A stretch of DNA of 64,000 nucleotides from Isoptericola luteus (GCF_020297055.1 NZ_JAIXCQ010000006.1:124001-188000); one strand, 5' to 3'; counted from the first letter of the stretch, positions 19,346-29,617 are shown. Notes: a model not told the origin generated them from the letters alone. A program made the numbers and translations.

Positions 19346-20317
19346 GTGCAGCGCGCGAACCTTCCTGAGGTGCCTCCCGACGTCGTCGGGCTCGTCCTGG
19401 CCCGGCCCGCCCGGATGCTCGCGATCGAGCCGTTCTTCATGGAGCTCGTCGCAGGGATCGAGGAGGTGCTGGGCGCCGTCGACATGTCGCTGCTGCTGCA
19501 CGTCGTCCACGACCTCGACGCCGAGCTCGCCACCTACCGGCGCTGGGCGGCGAACGGCACCGTCGGCGCGACCGTCGTCACCAACGTGCGCACCGACGAC
19601 CCGCGGCCCGCGGCACTGCGCGAGCTCGGGATCCCCTACGTCGTCGCCGGCGGCCCCCGGCCCGACGACGACGCCCCCCACGTGTGGATCGACAACGCCC
19701 GGCCCGTGCGCGACGTCGTCGCCTACCTCGCGGGCCTCGGGCACGGCGTCATCGCGCATGTCACGGGCCCGGCGGTGTTCGCGCACACGCGCACGCGCAC
19801 GCAGGCCTTCGCCGAGCGGTGCCGGTCCGTGGGCGTCGAGGCGCGCACCATCGAGGGCGAGTACACCGAGGAGTCGGGGGCGCGGGCGGTCCAGGAGCTG
19901 CTCGGGCTCGACCCCCAGCCCACCGCCGTCGTCTTCGACAACGACGTCATGGCCATCGGCGGCCTGGAGCAGGCGCGGTCCTCAGGGGTCGACGTCCCCG
20001 CCCGGCTGTCGGTCGTCGCCTGGGACGACTCGGCGCTGTGCCGGCTCTCCTCTCCCCCGCTGTCCGTGATGCACCACGACGTGCACGGGATGGGCCGCCT
20101 CATCGGCGAGGCCGTGCTCGACGCGATCGGGGGCGCGGCCCCGGTCACCCGCACCGCGCCCTTCCCCCGGCTGATCGTGCGTGGCTCCACCTCGTCCCCG
20201 GCCGCCGTCGATCCCGCGGCCCCGGCCGCCGTCGATCCCGCGGCCCCGGCCGCCGTCGATCCCGCGGCCCCGGCCGCCGAGAATCCCGACCCGGATCGTG
20301 GAACAGTGGGCCCATGA
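19346..20317 (+). CDS. LacI-type effector-binding domain protein lacking the HTH
   Basis: 323 residues from a GTG. The sequence begins almost at once with the periplasmic-binding-like domain of LacI regulators ([26 protein letters not shown]; later [33 protein letters not shown]). The N-terminal DNA-binding domain is missing, and an in-frame TAG lies four codons upstream, so no extension is possible. The C-terminal tail contains three exact 24-bp repeats (20201-20272, encoding AAVDPAAP). It overlaps glgB by 4 bp. It may be a sugar sensor that works with another protein, or a decayed regulator. Confidence 0.75.
   Translation: MQRANLPEVPPDVVGLVLARPARMLAIEPFFMELVAGIEEVLGAVDMSLLLHVVHDLDAELATYRRWAANGTVGATVVTNVRTDDPRPAALRELGIPYVVAGGPRPDDDAPHVWIDNARPVRDVVAYLAGLGHGVIAHVTGPAVFAHTRTRTQAFAERCRSVGVEARTIEGEYTEESGARAVQELLGLDPQPTAVVFDNDVMAIGGLEQARSSGVDVPARLSVVAWDDSALCRLSSPPLSVMHHDVHGMGRLIGEAVLDAIGGAAPVTRTAPFPRLIVRGSTSSPAAVDPAAPAAVDPAAPAAVDPAAPAAENPDPDRGTVGP
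20201..20272 (+). repeat. Three tandem 24-bp repeats inside coding sequence
   Basis: Three exact copies (20201-20224, 20225-20248, 20249-20272) of a 24-bp unit encode AAVDPAAP in the tail of the LacI-like protein. A partial fourth copy follows. The copy number may vary by slippage. Confidence 0.85.
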
Positions 20318-22548
20318 CCGGGCCTGCCGAGCACCCCACGCCCCCGCCGCCTCCGCCCGTCGACCCCGAGGTGCTCACTGCGATCGCGCAGGGCACCACG
20401 CACGACCCGCACGCGGTGCTCGGCCCGCACCTGCTCGACGACGGATCCTGGGCCGTCGTGCGGGTGCTGCGCCCGTTGGCCGACGAGGTCGTCGTGATCA
20501 CCACCGGCACCGACGGCGCCGTCGAGCACGCGGCCTCCCACGACGCGGCGGGCGTGTGGAGCGCCGTCGTGCCCGCCCTCGACGACGACGACGGCACCCG
20601 GCACGCTCCGGACTACCGGGTGCGCACGCGGTACGAGGACGACGATCAGACGGCGGACGACCCCTACCGGTTCCTGCCCACGCTCGGCGAGGTGGACCTG
20701 CACCTCGTCGCCGAGGGACGTCATGAAGAGCTGTGGCGCGTGCTCGGGGCCAACCCGCACCGCTATCCCAGCGCGCTCGGGGACGTCACGGGCACGGCGT
20801 TCGCGGTCTGGGCGCCGAACGCGCGCGGCGTGCGGCTCGTGGGCGACCACAACCGGTGGACGCCCGTGCACCCGATGCGCTCGCTCGGCTCGAGCGGGGT
20901 GTGGGAGATCTTCGTCCCCGGCGTCGGCCCGGGGACCCGGTACAAGTACGAGATCCTCGGCGCCGACCGGGTGTGGCGCGCCAAGGCCGACCCGCTGGCC
21001 AAGGGCACCGAGGTCCCGCCGGCCACGGCCTCCGTCGTCGTGGGCTCCGACCACGAGTGGGGCGACGACGCCTGGCTCGCCGCGCGCGCCGGACGGGACC
21101 CGCACACCGGCCCCGTCAGCGTGTACGAGGTGCACCTCGGGTCGTGGCGGCCGGGCCTGGGGTACCGCGAGCTCGCGGACGAGCTCACCGCGTACGTCGT
21201 CGACCAGGGGTTCACGCACGTCGAGCTCCTGCCCGTGGCGGAGCACCCGTTCGGCGGCTCCTGGGGTTACCAGGTCACCAGCTACTACGCGCCCACCGCG
21301 CGGTTCGGGCACCCGGACGACTTCCGGTACCTGGTGGACCGGCTGCACCAGAGCGGCGTCGGCGTCATCCTCGACTGGGTGCCCGCGCACTTCCCGCGCG
21401 ACGAGTTCGCCCTCGCGCGGTTCGACGGCTCCCCGCTGTACGAGCACCCCGACCCGCGCCGCGGTGAGCAGCCGGACTGGGGCACGCTCGTCTTCGACTT
21501 CGGACGCCGGGAGGTGCGCAACTTCCTGGTCGCCAACGCCACCTACTGGTTCACCGAGTTCCACGTGGACGCGCTCCGGGTCGACGCCGTGGCGTCGATG
21601 CTCTACCTCGACTACTCCCGCAAGCCCGGCGAGTGGGAACCGAACGTCCACGGCGGCCGGGAGAACCTGGAGGCGATCGCGTTCCTCCAGGAGGCCAACG
21701 CCACCGCCTACCGGCGCCACCCGGGCGTGATGCTCATCGCCGAGGAGTCCACCGCGTACCCGGGCGTGACCCGCCCCACCGACGCGGGCGGCCTCGGCTT
21801 CGGGCTCAAGTGGAACATGGGCTGGATGAACGACTCGCTGCGCTACGTCGCGCACGACCCGATGTACCGCCGTTACCACCACCACGAGCTCACGTTCTCC
21901 CTGGTGTACGCGTTCTCGGAGCAGTACCTGCTTCCCATCAGCCACGACGAGGTGGTGCACGGCAAGGGGTCCCTGCTGCGCAAGATGCCGGGCGACCGCT
22001 GGCAACAGCTCGCCGGCGTGCGCGCCTTCCTCGCCTACCAGTGGACGCACCCGGGCAAGCAGCTGCTGTTCATGGGCAGCGAGTTCGCGCAGGACGCCGA
22101 GTGGAACGAGGGCGCCGGGCTCGACTGGTGGTTGCTGGAGAATCCCGGCCACGCCGGCGTCCAGCGCCTCGTGCGCGACCTCAACGCCCTCTACCGCACC
22201 ACCCCCGCGCTGTGGGAGCAGGACTTCGACACCGCCGGTTTCGAGTGGCTCGACGCCGACGACGCCGACCACAACGTGCTGTCGTACGTCCGCCGCGACC
22301 GGGAGGGTCGCCCCGCCGTCGTGATCGTCAACTTCGCCGGCACCCCGCACGAGAGCTACCGCCTGGCCCTGCCCCAGGGCGGTACGTGGGCCGAGGCCCT
22401 GAACACCGACGCCCAGGACTACGGCGGCTCAGGGGTGGGCAACCTGGGGCAGGTGGAGGCGGCCGCCGTGCCCTGGAAGGGGCGCCAGCACTCGACGACG
22501 CTGCGCGTCCCCCCACTCGGGGCCCTGGTCCTCACCCCGTCCGCCTGA
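20314..22548 (+). CDS. glgB: 1,4-alpha-glucan branching enzyme (GH13)
   Basis: 744 residues from the ATG that overlaps the preceding stop (ATGA). Two N-terminal beta domains (CBM48 type, [23 protein letters not shown]) precede the GH13 barrel: nucleophile Asp in [11 protein letters not shown] (about residue 423), acid/base Glu in LIAEEST (about 476) and transition-state Asp in [10 protein letters not shown] (about 543). It makes alpha-1,6 branches in glycogen. The usual partner glgE or other glycogen genes are not adjacent. Coupling to an HTH-less LacI-like sensor is unusual. Confidence 0.95.
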   Translation: MTGPAEHPTPPPPPPVDPEVLTAIAQGTTHDPHAVLGPHLLDDGSWAVVRVLRPLADEVVVITTGTDGAVEHAASHDAAGVWSAVVPALDDDDGTRHAPDYRVRTRYEDDDQTADDPYRFLPTLGEVDLHLVAEGRHEELWRVLGANPHRYPSALGDVTGTAFAVWAPNARGVRLVGDHNRWTPVHPMRSLGSSGVWEIFVPGVGPGTRYKYEILGADRVWRAKADPLAKGTEVPPATASVVVGSDHEWGDDAWLAARAGRDPHTGPVSVYEVHLGSWRPGLGYRELADELTAYVVDQGFTHVELLPVAEHPFGGSWGYQVTSYYAPTARFGHPDDFRYLVDRLHQSGVGVILDWVPAHFPRDEFALARFDGSPLYEHPDPRRGEQPDWGTLVFDFGRREVRNFLVANATYWFTEFHVDALRVDAVASMLYLDYSRKPGEWEPNVHGGRENLEAIAFLQEANATAYRRHPGVMLIAEESTAYPGVTRPTDAGGLGFGLKWNMGWMNDSLRYVAHDPMYRRYHHHELTFSLVYAFSEQYLLPISHDEVVHGKGSLLRKMPGDRWQQLAGVRAFLAYQWTHPGKQLLFMGSEFAQDAEWNEGAGLDWWLLENPGHAGVQRLVRDLNALYRTTPALWEQDFDTAGFEWLDADDADHNVLSYVRRDREGRPAVVIVNFAGTPHESYRLALPQGGTWAEALNTDAQDYGGSGVGNLGQVEAAAVPWKGRQHSTTLRVPPLGALVLTPSA

Positions 22549-22568
22549 CCCCTGCTTCGGCTGGGACG

Positions 22569-23510
22569 TCAGTACAGGCTGATCGCGAGGCGCTGCCGGG
22601 CCTTGCCGACGCGCGGGTCCGTGGGGCCGACGACCTCGAAGTAGTCGACGAGCCGGGCCCGGAGCGTCTCCTTGGTGTCCGCGTCAGCGCCGGGAAGCAG
22701 CTCCAGCAGGCGCGCGAACGCGTCCTCCACCTTGCCGCCGAGCATGTCCAGGTCCGCGACGGCCAGCTGGGCGTCGACGTCGGCCGGGGCGTCGGCCGCG
22801 GCCGTACGGACGGCCTGCAGGTCCGCACCCTGCGTGCGCTGCAGCAGCCTCACCTGCGCCAGGCCCGCCACCGCCTGGGCGTCCTTCGGGTCCTGCTTGA
22901 TGGCCTTCTCGTAGGCGGCGACGGCGGTGTCCAGGTCGTCGCGCTCGATGGCGTCGTACGCCTCCTGGTGCAGCGGGGGCAGCGGCTCCTCGACGGGCTC
23001 GGCCTCCTCCACCGGCGCGTCGCCGCCCTGGCCGGGGGCCCGGCCGGTGACGCCGCTCTGCTCGGCCGCGGCCAGCACCTGGTCGAGCACGCCGCGCACC
23101 TGCTCCTCGCCCGCCGCGCCCTGGAACAGCGGCAGCGGCTGGCCCTGGATCACGGCCACGACCGTCGGCACGCCCTGCACCTGGAAGGCTGCGGCGACCT
23201 GCGGGTACGCCTGCGCGTCGAGCCGTCCCAGGAGGAACCGGCCCGCGTACTCCTCGGCGAGCCGGCCGAGCAGCGATCCCAGCTCGGCGTTCGACTGGTC
23301 GGTGGGGATCCACAGCAGCACCACGACGGGATACGTCGTGGAGTCCTGCACGACCTGCTGGAAGTTGGCGTCCGTCACGTCCAGCACGTACCCGCCGGCG
23401 GACGGCGCGCCGCCGGGCTCCCCCGGCGGTGGCGACTGCGGCCGGTTGAGCGCGGAGAGGTCGACGGCGCCGCGCGTGCTGATGCTCGGCTCGGGCGTGG
23501 CGTGAGTCAT
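22569..23510 (-). CDS. Tetratricopeptide thioredoxin-like co-chaperone (CnoX-like)
   Basis: 313 residues from the ATG at 23510, which has AGGAT at good spacing; an ATG 9 bp upstream has no such site. The N-terminal thioredoxin fold carries WIPTDQS where thioredoxins have WCGPC, so the redox cysteines are lost. A linker rich in Glu/Pro is followed by TPR-like helices (AIERDDLDTAVAAYEKAIKQDPKDAQAVAGLAQ). This architecture matches YbbN/CnoX holdases that protect proteins and hand them to GroEL or DnaK. It lies 18 bp downstream of a lipoprotein gene on the same strand. Confidence 0.85.
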   Translation of the reverse strand: MTHATPEPSISTRGAVDLSALNRPQSPPPGEPGGAPSAGGYVLDVTDANFQQVVQDSTTYPVVVLLWIPTDQSNAELGSLLGRLAEEYAGRFLLGRLDAQAYPQVAAAFQVQGVPTVVAVIQGQPLPLFQGAAGEEQVRGVLDQVLAAAEQSGVTGRAPGQGGDAPVEEAEPVEEPLPPLHQEAYDAIERDDLDTAVAAYEKAIKQDPKDAQAVAGLAQVRLLQRTQGADLQAVRTAAADAPADVDAQLAVADLDMLGGKVEDAFARLLELLPGADADTKETLRARLVDYFEVVGPTDPRVGKARQRLAISLY

Positions 23511-23528
23511 GGACGACATCCTAGGAGG

Positions 23529-24548
23529 CTAGTTGGAGGCCGACGTGGCGACGTGCGAGTAGCCGAGGCTCCGGACCTTCTCCCCGGAGTCCTTGGGCGG
23601 GACGTAGAGCGCGACCGTGTCCGTGTACCCCACGACGAGCTTGTTCGTCGGGTCGGCGTCTCCCAGCAGCGTCTCCTGCGTCTTGGAGTACGCCTGCACC
23701 TCCGCGCCCTCCTCGGTGGTCAGCTTCGACTTGCCGTCCAGCACGCCGACGACGAGCGCTCCGCCGTCGGCGGTGCGCACCACGCGCACGTCGTCCTCCC
23801 GGGCGGTGAACTCCACGGTGTACTTGCCGTCGGCGTCGTCGAACCCGGGCGTCGCGCGTACGTTCTTGGCGTCACCCTGGACCCGGGCGACGAGATCGGC
23901 GTCCGGCAGGTCGAACGTGTCGGCGAACGACGACTTCTTGGTGCCGAGCGAGACGATGTCCGCGTACTGCGCGAGCGCGTCGGCCGGGGACGCGACGAGC
24001 AGCTCGCCGTCGTCCGGCGCCAGGGGCTCGCTGCCGATCCGCGTGTCGGCGAAGTGCGGCATGTTGATGCCGGGTACGAGCTGCACCCAGGCCCACATCT
24101 TGTAGGGCTTGCGCGCGGTGTCCTGCTCGAAGACGACCAGGCGAGGCGTCTCCATGTTCTCCAGCCTCTCGGTGATGGAGAAGCTGGTCCGCGGCCAGGT
24201 GTTGGTCGTGGGGATGATCATCTGCTGCGAGTTGTTCGGGATGGCCGTCACGAACTCGTTGCTGTCGTTCGCCTTCGCCACCTTGAGCTGGCTCTTGCGC
24301 ACCTCGAGCGCCGGCCCCGTGACCCGCGCCTTGAGGTCCGCGGACGTGCGGCTCTTGTCTGCCTTGTCCAGCGTCGCGGAGACCGCCTCGATGATGGCGA
24401 CGTCCTGCTCCTCCGTCAGCACGGGACCGCTGAACGGCTCGCCCGCCTGCGGCGCAGGGATCTCCTCCGCGCACCCGGCGAGCAGGGCCGACGAGACGAC
24501 GGCGGCGCTCACGACGGCGAGGGGACGACGTACGGTGCGGCGGTTCAT
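23529..24548 (-). CDS. Putative lipoprotein of unknown function
   Basis: 339 residues. The signal peptide ends in LLAGCAEE, a clear lipobox, so the mature protein is membrane-anchored on the outside. The mature part begins with an acidic helix (EEQDVAIIEAVSATLDKADKSRTSADLKARVTG) and has no motif I can name. It overlaps the upstream membrane-protein gene by 4 bp (ATGA) and precedes the CnoX-like gene. Conserved lipoproteins in this context are common in related actinobacteria. I cannot assign a function. Confidence 0.8.
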   Translation of the reverse strand: MNRRTVRRPLAVVSAAVVSSALLAGCAEEIPAPQAGEPFSGPVLTEEQDVAIIEAVSATLDKADKSRTSADLKARVTGPALEVRKSQLKVAKANDSNEFVTAIPNNSQQMIIPTTNTWPRTSFSITERLENMETPRLVVFEQDTARKPYKMWAWVQLVPGINMPHFADTRIGSEPLAPDDGELLVASPADALAQYADIVSLGTKKSSFADTFDLPDADLVARVQGDAKNVRATPGFDDADGKYTVEFTAREDDVRVVRTADGGALVVGVLDGKSKLTTEEGAEVQAYSKTQETLLGDADPTNKLVVGYTDTVALYVPPKDSGEKVRSLGYSHVATSASN

Positions 24549-26011
24549 CGGTTCTCCTGATCGGTCGTACCGTCGTTCTGGTCGGAGCCGAAGCCCCACG
24601 TGGCGCGCCACGCCGCTGCCCGGCCGGCCGGCGTGGACAGGTCCGGGGACCCCTCCTGCTCGGTGGCCGCAGGTTCTGCGGCGGGCGACTGCCGCACGGC
24701 CGGGACGGAGCCCGTGACGGCGCGCAGCACCCGCGCGACGCCGCCCTGCTCGGCGGCGCGCCGCGCCTCCTCCTGGGCGCGCAGCTCCCGGCGGGTCAGC
24801 CGCGGCATCGACCCGGTGATGGTCGGCTCGGGGGCCGCGTGATCCGGGACGGGCTGCGGTACCGGTGCCGGCGCGACGTCGGCGACCGGCTGCCCGACGG
24901 CGCCGGCCTCCTCGGGGGCGGCGTTCTCGCCCTGGGCCGGCCAGCCGGCCTGTTCCCGCTGCTGGCGCCGCGAACGGCGCAGGAGTCGCGCGGCGACGGG
25001 CACCTCGGCCGTCCCGCTCCCGTTCTCGCCGGCGACGGGCTCGGCGGCCTCGTCGGGTGCCGGGGGGATCGAGGATGCGGCCGCGCCGGCGGGCGCAGCG
25101 GGTTCGGCGGGCTCGGACGCCCCGGCGGGACCGGCCGTCCAGGCCGGCGTGTTCGCGGGCCGTTCCGTCGCACGCACGGGGGCGAACGGGTTGGCGCCGG
25201 CGAACGGCGCAGGGCTCGCGTCCTGGGCCCCGTCGTCGGTCTCCGGTGCGGAGACGGAGCCCAGGTCCCGCGACCCGGCGCGGGACTCCTGGCGCGTGGT
25301 GTCGCCCCGCCCGGTACGGGCGGCGCGCGCCTTGCTCCGCCGTCCGCCGACGACGATGACCGCGGCGCCGAGGAGGACCAGGACGGCCCCGACCCCGATC
25401 CCGGGCCACAGGTACGGCGTGCTCACGGCACGCGGCCACGTCAGCTCGAGCGTGGGCGCCTGCGCGCCCTCGCCCACGCCGGCCGCCAGGAGGGTCCAGC
25501 GGCCCGGACGGTCGCTCCACCGCAGGGTCACGGTGCCCTCGTCCGACGTCTCGGCCACCCACATGTCGGAGCCCGCCGGCTCCGGGCCGGTCACCGGCTC
25601 CTCGGCGGCAGCCTCGTCGTCAGCAGCAGCCTCGTCGTCGGCAGCAGCCTCGTCGTCGGCAGCGGCCTCGTCGGCCGGCGCCTCGCCCTCGGTGACCCGC
25701 AGGCTCTCCCAGTCCGACAGACCGGTGACGCGCGAGAACGGGTCCTCGCCCACCCAGCCGAGCACGTCGACGTCACGCCCCACGGCGAGCGTCACCCGCT
25801 GGCCCTCGGGAACGGTCGCGGTGACGGTGACGTCGTCGCTCACCAGACCCAGGACACCGGGGTCCGTGATGATCATCGTGCCGTCACCGACCGGTTCGGC
25901 CGTGGCGACCACCGTGTCGGTGGCGCGCCAGACCGTGGCGGACGCGACACCGAGCGCGACGGTGGCCAGCCCCAGAAGGACCAGGACACCGCCCAGAATG
26001 CGTTGCAGCAC
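24545..26011 (-). CDS. Membrane protein with extracytoplasmic domain and long disordered tail
   Basis: 488 residues from the GTG at 26011 (GGGAAG upstream); the frame is open for 20 more codons. A first hydrophobic helix (RILGGVLVLLGLATVALGVASATVW) is followed by an extracellular beta-rich domain. An acidic repeat (AAADDE, coded by 18-bp units near 25611-25672) interrupts that domain. A second helix (GIGVGAVLVLLGAAVIVVGG) then leads to a cytoplasmic Pro/Ala-rich tail of more than 200 residues. It overlaps the lipoprotein gene by 4 bp, so they may form one envelope complex. I do not recognise the family. Confidence 0.7.
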   Translation of the reverse strand: MLQRILGGVLVLLGLATVALGVASATVWRATDTVVATAEPVGDGTMIITDPGVLGLVSDDVTVTATVPEGQRVTLAVGRDVDVLGWVGEDPFSRVTGLSDWESLRVTEGEAPADEAAADDEAAADDEAAADDEAAAEEPVTGPEPAGSDMWVAETSDEGTVTLRWSDRPGRWTLLAAGVGEGAQAPTLELTWPRAVSTPYLWPGIGVGAVLVLLGAAVIVVGGRRSKARAARTGRGDTTRQESRAGSRDLGSVSAPETDDGAQDASPAPFAGANPFAPVRATERPANTPAWTAGPAGASEPAEPAAPAGAAASSIPPAPDEAAEPVAGENGSGTAEVPVAARLLRRSRRQQREQAGWPAQGENAAPEEAGAVGQPVADVAPAPVPQPVPDHAAPEPTITGSMPRLTRRELRAQEEARRAAEQGGVARVLRAVTGSVPAVRQSPAAEPAATEQEGSPDLSTPAGRAAAWRATWGFGSDQNDGTTDQENR

Positions 26012-26307
26012 CGAGCTTCCCTTTCGACGTGGACAGTCCAGCATAGGGACGGCCGCACTCCGGCCGTCCACGCACGGGCACCCGAGCCCGCCGGTTCACC
26101 AACCCTTCACGAGTCGCGTACCAGCACCGCGCCCCGACCTCCGCCACCGCTCACAAACTGCCCGGAGCCTCGGCCGTCGCGCACGAGTCGGGCGCGCGGA
26201 CAGCACGATTGTCCAGGAAGGGGAAGAATGTCATGAGTATCGACGCCGACCGCACGCCACTATCCTGGCGGCGCCCGCGGCCAACCACCACGTACGGAGG
26301 TCTGCAC

Positions 26308-27936
26308 GTGTCCGACGAGCGCACGCTCTTCCCCATCACCATGCGCGGCTACGACCGCGTCCAGGTCGAGAGCCACATCGCACGACTCGAGCAGGCCCTG
26401 GAGGAAGCCCGGCGCAGCGTCGAGGCCACCGACGCCCGCACGATGCAGCTGTCGTCCGAGCTGGCCGAGACCCAGCGCCAGCTCCGCGAGAACGAGAAGC
26501 CGTCGTACGCCGGCCTCGGCGCCCGCGTCGAGCGGCTGCTCCGTTCTGCCGAGGAACAGTCGGCCGAGGTGCTCACCCAGGCCAACCAGCAGGCCGCGGA
26601 CATCATGGCGCGCGCCAAGCTGTCCGCCGGTCAGGTCCGCGCCCGCGCCGAGTCCGAGGCGTCCGAGCTGCTGGGCAGCGCCCGCCGGGAGGCCGAGGAG
26701 ATCCGCTCGACGACGGCGTCCGAGGCCGAGGGCACCCTCCTGGCCGCCCAGCGTCGTGCCGAGGAGCTGGTCGGCTCCGCCGAGCGCGAGGCCGCACTCA
26801 TCACGAGCACGCTCAGCGCGGAGGAGAGCGAGCGCCGCGCCGCGCTCGAGCGCGAGATCGGCGTCCAGCGCTCCACCGCGGAGCGCGAGACGACCGAGCT
26901 GCGCGTGACCGCCGAGCGGGACACAGCGCAGCAGCGGGCACAGGTCTCGGCCGAGGCGGCCGCCCTGCGCGAGGAGGCCGAGCGGGAGTCGAACGACCTG
27001 CTCGAGCGCACCCGTCGCGAGGCCGCGCGGATCATCGCCGAGGCCAAGCACCAGGCCGCGGAGTCGGCCGACACGGTGACGACCGAGCTCGAGGACCTGC
27101 GTGAGCGGGCTCGCGCGATGCTCGCGAACTCCGAGCTCGAGCTCGCGCAGCGGCGCGAGCAGGTCGAGCACGAGGCCGCCGCGCGGCACGACGCTGCCCG
27201 TCAGGAGACCGAGCAGCTCGTCCGGGCCGCGGAGGAGCACGCCGCCGAGGCCGAGAAGCGCGTCGCGCTGGCGCTGCAGCAGGCCGAGAAGGTGCGGACC
27301 GAGTCGGACGCGTACGTCAAGCAGCTGGTGTCCGACGCCCGCCGGACGGCGGACGGGATCGTCGCCGAGGCCCGCCAGTTCGCCGAGCAGACGGTCAACG
27401 ACGCCCAGGCCGAGTCGGAGCACCACCGCACCACCGCACAGCGCCAGCTCGAGGACCTCACGCAGCGCCACGACTCGATCAACTCCTACCTCGAGGAGCT
27501 CCGCGGGCTGCTGGGTGCGGAGAAGCGCGGCGCCGAGGCGCCGGACGACGACGCGTCCGTGACGCAGGACCGCGACTCCACCCGGGGCGACCGCACGCCG
27601 GGCCAGGCCGCGCGCGCGTCACTGGCACAGCCCGCCCCCGTCGCGAGCCTCTCGCTGCCCGTGCCGGACGCGGAGCCGGAGGCGGACGACACGGCCGGAC
27701 GCGCCGACACGGCGGAGAGCACCACCGCCGACGCGGCGGACGCCGACGACGTCGCGGACGGCCCGTCCGCCGCTCAGACCGGCGAGACCGAGGCCGCCGC
27801 CGCGCAGGCCACCGGTGCCGCCAAGGCGACCAAGGCCGCGAAGGGCACCAAGGCAACCGGGGCCGCCGGGACCGCCAGGACCACCGGAACCGGCGGCGAC
27901 GCCGACGACGAGACCGCCGCACCGACCAAGGCCTGA
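26308..27936 (+). CDS. DivIVA-domain coiled-coil protein
   Basis: 542 residues from the GTG at 26308, which has GGAGG seven bases upstream; an ATG at 26233 in the same frame is an alternative start. The first 25 residues contain FPITMRGYDRVQVESHIARL, the DivIVA N-terminal membrane-binding motif. Residues about 30-420 are an almost unbroken coiled coil rich in Ala/Glu/Arg heptads. The last 110 residues are a disordered Ala/Thr/Asp-rich tail. Such proteins (Scy/FilP/Wag31 relatives) organise polar growth or division in actinobacteria. It is larger than Wag31, so an additional scaffold is likely. Confidence 0.8.
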   Translation: MSDERTLFPITMRGYDRVQVESHIARLEQALEEARRSVEATDARTMQLSSELAETQRQLRENEKPSYAGLGARVERLLRSAEEQSAEVLTQANQQAADIMARAKLSAGQVRARAESEASELLGSARREAEEIRSTTASEAEGTLLAAQRRAEELVGSAEREAALITSTLSAEESERRAALEREIGVQRSTAERETTELRVTAERDTAQQRAQVSAEAAALREEAERESNDLLERTRREAARIIAEAKHQAAESADTVTTELEDLRERARAMLANSELELAQRREQVEHEAAARHDAARQETEQLVRAAEEHAAEAEKRVALALQQAEKVRTESDAYVKQLVSDARRTADGIVAEARQFAEQTVNDAQAESEHHRTTAQRQLEDLTQRHDSINSYLEELRGLLGAEKRGAEAPDDDASVTQDRDSTRGDRTPGQAARASLAQPAPVASLSLPVPDAEPEADDTAGRADTAESTTADAADADDVADGPSAAQTGETEAAAAQATGAAKATKAAKGTKATGAAGTARTTGTGGDADDETAAPTKA

Positions 27937-27967
27937 GCCTGACCGGCGGCGTCCGGGACCGATGCCG

Positions 27968-28795
27968 TCAGCGCTGCCAGGGCCAGCGCGGCGGCGCCGC
28001 CCGCTCGGACACCCGCCGGTGCAGCAGCGCGAGCGCGGCGGCGACCGTCGCCGGGTCCTCCACCGCGCTCATGTGCCCCACCTGGGGAACGACGGTGAGG
28101 GCACCGTCCTTGGCCGCGTGCACCATGTGCTCCGCCTCGACGAGCGGCGCGACCTCGTCCTCCGCGCCGACGACCACGGCGACCGGGCCGTCGAACCGGC
28201 GCACCACCTCGGTGCGGTCGGGCCGCGCGGCCATGGCCCGCTGCGCCCAGGCGACCCCGGCCGGCGACTGTCCGCGGATCCACGACTCGAGCGTGGGGAA
28301 CAAGTTCCGGCGCTGCGTCACGCTCGTGCGGCCGAGCAGCGTCGCGGGCATGCCGAGCACGGCGTCGAGCGTCTGCGTCTCGGTCACGGTGTCCGCGATC
28401 CGGCGTCGGTGGTCGCGGGCCGCCGCGGTGTCGGCGGTCGACCTGGTGTCGACCAGCCCCAGCCCGACGACGAAGCCCGGGTGACGCTCGGCCAGCGCCA
28501 GGGCGACGTAACCGCCCATCGACAGGCCGACCACCACCGCGTTGCCCTCCCCCTGGTCCCGCAGGGTCGCGTGCACGGCGTCGGCGGCGTCCTCGAGCCG
28601 CGGCGGCATGCCACCCAGCTCGGAGTGGCCCTGGCCGGGCAGGTCGACCCCGATGGCACGCACCCCGGCGGGCAGGGCCTGCGCGGCCGCCGCCCACATG
28701 CGGTGGTCCAGCGGGAAGCCGTGCAGCAGCACGAGCGGGATCCCGGCGCCGTCGTGCAACGGGTACGTCGCCAGGGCCGCGGAGGTGGTGGTCAT
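27968..28795 (-). CDS. Alpha/beta hydrolase
   Basis: 275 residues. The fold is shown by LVLLHGFPLDHRMW (oxyanion region), the nucleophile elbow GLSMGGY (Ser near residue 93), an acid in VVVGAEDEVAP and the His in VPQVGHMSAVEDP. It resembles 3-oxoadipate enol-lactonase and general esterases in size. The substrate cannot be told from the sequence. It lies 55 bp downstream of a second hydrolase gene on the same strand. Confidence 0.85.
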   Translation of the reverse strand: MTTTSAALATYPLHDGAGIPLVLLHGFPLDHRMWAAAAQALPAGVRAIGVDLPGQGHSELGGMPPRLEDAADAVHATLRDQGEGNAVVVGLSMGGYVALALAERHPGFVVGLGLVDTRSTADTAAARDHRRRIADTVTETQTLDAVLGMPATLLGRTSVTQRRNLFPTLESWIRGQSPAGVAWAQRAMAARPDRTEVVRRFDGPVAVVVGAEDEVAPLVEAEHMVHAAKDGALTVVPQVGHMSAVEDPATVAAALALLHRRVSERAAPPRWPWQR

Positions 28796-28849
28796 CGTCG
28801 ACTCCTCACTGGTTCGTCTCGTCGGGCGGGCGCCCGGCGGGCTGTGGTG

Positions 28850-29617
28850 TCAGGTCGTGGGTGCGTCCTGGACGGCGCGGACGACCTCGCCGTCGTGGTG
28901 CGTGGGCAGGGGCGGGTGCCCGGGGAGCACGTGCGCCACGATCTCGTCGAGCACTCGACGCACGGCAGGCTCCCCCACCCACAGGTGCTTGGCGCCGTCC
29001 ACCCCAATGACTTCCGCCTGGGGGACGCGCGCGAACCGGCGGCGGGCCTCGTCGGGGCGCAGGTAGTCGTCGTGCTCGGGCACGAGCACGACCAGCGGCC
29101 TGCCGAACGCGGCCCACCGGTCGAGGTCCTCGTCCGTGGCGCGGTGCAGGGGCGGGGAGAGCAGGATCGCGCCCTCGACGCTCGGGTCCGCCCCGTGCTT
29201 GAGGACGAGCTCCGTGCCGAACGACCAGCCCACGAGCCACGGGCGGGGCAGCTCGCGGAACTCCGCGAGCTCGATCGCGGCGGCGACGTCGTACCGTTCC
29301 GCGTCCCCGCCGTCGAACGCCCCCTCGGACGTGCCGCGGGGCGACGAGGTCCCCCGGGTGTTGAAGCGCAGCACCGCCAGGTCGGCGAGCTCGGGCAGGC
29401 GCCAGGACGCCTTGCGGTAGACGTGCGAGTCCATGTACCCGCCGTGCGTGGGCAGCGGGTGGAACGTCAGGAGCGTCGCGACGGGGTCGCGCTCCGCGGG
29501 CAGCGCGAGCTCGCCGACGAGGGTGAGCCCGTCCGCGGTGTGCAGCTCGACGTCTTCCCGCCGTGCCGGCAGCACGGTGAGCGAGCGGATCTGGTGGCCG
29601 GTGGCGTCGTCGTTCAT
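28850..29617 (-). CDS. Alpha/beta hydrolase, dienelactone hydrolase-like
   Basis: 255 residues from the ATG at 29617 (a GTG lies two codons upstream). LTFHPLPTHGGYMDSHVYRKASWRLPELADLAVLRFNTRG is typical of the KANL3/YheT-like subgroup. The nucleophile elbow is GWSFGTE, the acid lies in LVPEHDDYLRPDEA and the catalytic His in GAKHLWVGEPA. Probably a cytoplasmic esterase or lipase; the substrate is unknown. Confidence 0.8.
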   Translation of the reverse strand: MNDDATGHQIRSLTVLPARREDVELHTADGLTLVGELALPAERDPVATLLTFHPLPTHGGYMDSHVYRKASWRLPELADLAVLRFNTRGTSSPRGTSEGAFDGGDAERYDVAAAIELAEFRELPRPWLVGWSFGTELVLKHGADPSVEGAILLSPPLHRATDEDLDRWAAFGRPLVVLVPEHDDYLRPDEARRRFARVPQAEVIGVDGAKHLWVGEPAVRRVLDEIVAHVLPGHPPLPTHHDGEVVRAVQDAPTT

